NCBI GenBank assembly: GCA_035507915.1
Contig: DATJNS010000508.1
Location: 1 to 6,390, forward strand
Length of the DNA: 6,390 nucleotides
Source of the DNA: JACQAI01 sp035507915
GTDB taxonomy: Bacteria > Pseudomonadota > Alphaproteobacteria > Elsterales > Elsteraceae
Reading direction: 5' to 3'
Positions 4,579 to 6,390 of the stretch are shown here, one piece after another. The notes beneath the pieces were generated by a model. The model saw nothing but the letters and a program-made list of their open reading frames with translations. It searched no databases and was not told the DNA's origin. The position numbers and the translations under genes were made by a program. Each line of letters begins with the position of its first letter. Within the stretch, counting starts at the first letter, position 1.

Positions 4579-5919
4579 ATGTCTCGCAAACTGTCTCGTC
4601 GCAAGTTCATCGCCCAGACCGCGCTCGCCACGTCGGCCGCGATCGCGGCACCCTACGTGCGCGGTGCGCACGCCGCCGGCAAGATCAGCATCGGGTTCTG
4701 GGACCACTGGGTGCCCGGCGCCAACAACGCGTCGACCAAGCTGTGCCATGAGTGGGCCGAGAAGGAAAAGGTCGACATCTCGATCGACTACATCACCTCG
4801 CAGGGCGACAAGATCCTTCTCACCATCGCGGCCGAGGGGCAGGCCAAGGCCGGCCACGACATCCTGGCGATGCCGACCTGGTGGCCGAGCGATCACGCCG
4901 AGCAGCTCGAGCCCGTCGACGACCTGATGAAGACCCTGACCGACGAGTACGGCAAGACCAACAAGGTCGCCGAGTATCTCGGCAAGGTGAAGGGCCATTG
5001 GGTCGCCATCCCGGCGACCTGCGGCAGCCAGGTCAAAGGTCCATGCGCCCGCATCGACCTGTTCAAGCAACATGTCGGCTGGGATCCGCGCGAGATGTAT
5101 CCCGCAGGCGGTGCGCCCAAGGGAGCCGAGAAGTGGACATGGGATGAGTTCCTGCGCGCCGCCGAGGCTTGCCACAAGGCGGGCTTCCCGTTCGGCATGC
5201 CGCTCGGCCAGCAGAGCGACTCGGTCGACTGGGTGGGCGCGGTGTTCTCCGCCTACGGCGCCCAGCTGGTCGACGAAGAGGGCAACATCACCGTCAAGTC
5301 GGACGCGACCCGCCAGGTGCTCGAGTATTTCAAGAAGTTGGTGCCGTTCTTCCCGGCCGACGTGTTCGCCTGGGATGATGCCGGCAACAACAAGTGGCTG
5401 ATCTCGGGCAAGGGCGCCTTGATCATGAACCCGCCGAGCGCCTGGGCGGTTGCCAAGCGCGATGCGCCTCAGGTCGCCGAGCAGTGCTGGACCTTCGACG
5501 CGCCCGCCGGGCCGAAGGGTCGCTACATCCCGGGCCTGCCGTACTTCTGGGGCATCTGGAACTTCGGCGCCAACAAGCCCGCGGCCAAGAGCCTGCTCGC
5601 CTACCTGTCGCAGCGCTCCTCGGTCGAGCAGCTGGTCGAAGCGAGCGGCGGCTATGACCTGCCGAACTTCGAGAAGCTGCTCGACTTCAAGGTGTGGGAG
5701 ACCGAGGGGCCGCCCGCCGGCACGCTGTACAACTACCCGCCGAAGCACGGACAGATCGTCAATATCGCCGTCGCGCCGGCGCCGCCCAAGATCGCCAACC
5801 AGGCCTATGTCCAGGCGACGCTGACCAAGATGATCGGTCAGCTGACCCAGAACGGCAAATCGATCGACCAGACGATCGACTGGGCCACCAACGAGCTCGA
5901 AGGGTTCCTCAGGACCTGA
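4579..5919 (+). CDS. ABC transporter substrate-binding protein, family 1 (carbohydrate type), Tat-exported
   Basis: This complete 446-residue periplasmic protein begins with MSRKLSRRKFIAQTALATSA. The twin-arginine motif SRRKFI (6-11), a mild hydrophobic stretch and the cleavage-type end AHA (30-32) form a Tat signal, implying export in folded form. The mature part starts with the strand KISIGFWDHW (35-44) and has the two-domain family 1 pattern, with GKGALIMNPPSAWAVA (278-292), PGLPYFWGIWNFGANKP (318-334), and ending LTKMIGQLTQNGKSIDQTIDWATNELEGFL (415-444). Many tryptophans (W41, W44, W101, W102, W218, W324, W327) fit stacking on sugar rings, as usual in carbohydrate-binding relatives. Cys148 and Cys156 are close enough to form a disulfide. 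It heads an operon with the permease gene 140 bases downstream, as in maltose- and glycerol-phosphate-type systems. The ligand cannot be deduced: sugar, polyol or a glycosylated compound are all open. Confidence 0.9.
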   Translation: MSRKLSRRKFIAQTALATSAAIAAPYVRGAHAAGKISIGFWDHWVPGANNASTKLCHEWAEKEKVDISIDYITSQGDKILLTIAAEGQAKAGHDILAMPTWWPSDHAEQLEPVDDLMKTLTDEYGKTNKVAEYLGKVKGHWVAIPATCGSQVKGPCARIDLFKQHVGWDPREMYPAGGAPKGAEKWTWDEFLRAAEACHKAGFPFGMPLGQQSDSVDWVGAVFSAYGAQLVDEEGNITVKSDATRQVLEYFKKLVPFFPADVFAWDDAGNNKWLISGKGALIMNPPSAWAVAKRDAPQVAEQCWTFDAPAGPKGRYIPGLPYFWGIWNFGANKPAAKSLLAYLSQRSSVEQLVEASGGYDLPNFEKLLDFKVWETEGPPAGTLYNYPPKHGQIVNIAVAPAPPKIANQAYVQATLTKMIGQLTQNGKSIDQTIDWATNELEGFLRT

Positions 5920-5928
5920 GGACGAGGG

Positions 5929-5973
5929 GAGCGGCGGCGACGCTCAGGCAGCGTCCCCGCCGCGCTCGCTTTT
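5929..5973 (+). terminator. Strong hairpin with short T run between binding protein and permease (attenuator type)
   Basis: The left arm 5929-5944 pairs with 5950-5967 around the loop CAGGC. The inner six pairs (GACGCT with AGCGTC) are perfect. After one C-C mismatch six further G-C pairs follow, then bulged closing pairs. TTTT at 5970-5973 follows two bases later. It starts 10 bases after the binding-protein stop and 86 bases before the permease start. Such structures often end part of the transcripts, or protect the upstream mRNA from 3' decay, so that the binding protein is made in excess over the membrane subunits. The T run is short, so partial termination is the likely mode. Confidence 0.55.
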
Positions 5974-6059
5974 CGCACGTGTGGACGAGCCGCACGCCTC
6001 GAGCGTTCACACGAACGTCAGGTCGGGCGACGGGCAGGAAAGGGACTTGGGAGTGATCG

Positions 6060-6390
6060 ATGGCTGACGCGGTAGCTCGCGATTTCGGTGCGCATGCAAT
6101 CGGTCGGAAACGATCGCTGCACGCGTTCATGCGACGCAAGTCGACGGTCGCCTTCGTCATGGCCCTGCCCTTGCTCTTGATCGTCGGGCTGCTGGTCGCC
6201 TATCCGGCGGCCTACGCCATCCACCTCGCGACGCTCAACAAGTCGATGCAGCACTTCGTCGGCTTCGGGAACTTCACGTTCCTGTTCAAGCGCGACACGT
6301 TCTGGATGGTGGTCGAGCAGAGCGTGCTGTTCGCCGTCACGGCGGTCATCTTCAAGGCGCTGATCGGCTTCATCGTCGCCCACTTCGTCA
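6060..6390 (+). CDS. ABC transporter permease (MalF/UgpA-like), 3' part beyond the window
   Basis: The first 110 residues are present and the frame is open to the right edge. A basic cytoplasmic N-terminus (GRKRSLHAFMRRKS, 15-28) leads into a first membrane helix (about 29-53, AFVMALPLLLIVGLLVAYPA). The segment HFVGFGNFTFLFKRDTFWMVV (65-85) is typical of binding-protein-dependent sugar permeases of the first (MalF-like) position, where the usual form is VGLxNY...D..FW. A second membrane helix starts near 86 (SVLFAVTAVIFKALIGFIVA). The conserved EAA loop contacting the ATPase lies beyond the edge. The ATG at 6060 has GGGAG (6049-6053) six bases upstream, and an in-frame TGA at 6054 excludes an earlier start. 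It should pair with a second permease and an ATPase encoded to the right, fed by the binding protein to its left. Confidence 0.88.
   Translation, partial: MADAVARDFGAHAIGRKRSLHAFMRRKSTVAFVMALPLLLIVGLLVAYPAAYAIHLATLNKSMQHFVGFGNFTFLFKRDTFWMVVEQSVLFAVTAVIFKALIGFIVAHFV

Noticed and set aside
4489..5748. 419-codon frame on the minus strand antisense to the binding protein
   Set aside because: Antisense shadow of a complete Tat-exported binding protein; no domain or ribosome-binding site.
6004..6017. Inverted repeat CGTTC-N4-GAACG before the permease
   Set aside because: Five-base arms with no link to a promoter or the ribosome-binding site; probably chance.
1..6390. tRNA, rRNA, CRISPR array, insertion sequence or phage genes
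   Set aside because: No cloverleaf, spaced direct-repeat array, transposase motif or terminal inverted repeats were seen on either strand.

Overview
The window is high-GC DNA (well over 60 % by eye), with strong third-position G/C bias and weak AT-rich promoters. The gene families (LLM flavin monooxygenase, Gfo/Idh/MocA dehydrogenase, gentisate-forming FAD monooxygenase with a divergent MarR regulator, Tat-exported sugar-type binding protein) fit a free-living alphaproteobacterium of the Rhizobiales/Rhodospirillales kind. That placement is inference from style and content, not from a marker gene.

Layout. At 1-822 (+) is the 3' part of an LLM-class flavin-dependent oxidoreductase that enters from the left edge. 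Converging on it with a 12-base gap is a complete Gfo/Idh/MocA oxidoreductase (1944-835, -). A 320-base non-coding region follows (1945-2264). It holds a likely promoter with a 12-bp palindrome in its spacer, an imperfect 2 x 30-nt tandem repeat, a marginal 71-codon ORF that overlaps the dehydrogenase start as ATGA, and a GC-rich hairpin behind the next gene. A class A FAD monooxygenase of the 3-hydroxybenzoate 6-hydroxylase type (3455-2265, -) is divergent from a MarR-family regulator (3488-4006, +). The 32 bases between them carry a perfect 7-7-7 inverted repeat (3462-3482) that overlaps the -10 boxes of both directions.

Right part. After the regulator lies an unrecognised 69-residue ORF (4151-4360, +). 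Then a well-formed promoter (4415-4442), a long leader with an A-loop hairpin, and a complete Tat-signal family 1 ABC substrate-binding protein (4579-5919, +). A strong hairpin with a short T run separates it from the first membrane permease (6060 to the right edge), in the usual order of a carbohydrate-type ABC operon.

How they may work together. The monooxygenase and MarR gene look like a self-contained aromatic-acid module (3-hydroxybenzoate to gentisate, derepressed by an aromatic ligand). The ABC transporter looks like a separate uptake operon with its own promoter. The Gfo/Idh dehydrogenase could act on a sugar, polyol or cyclitol, and the LLM enzyme is of unknown substrate. I see an accessory catabolic region built of known families and no clearly new system. 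The least explained parts are the 1945-2264 region and the small ORF at 4151-4360.
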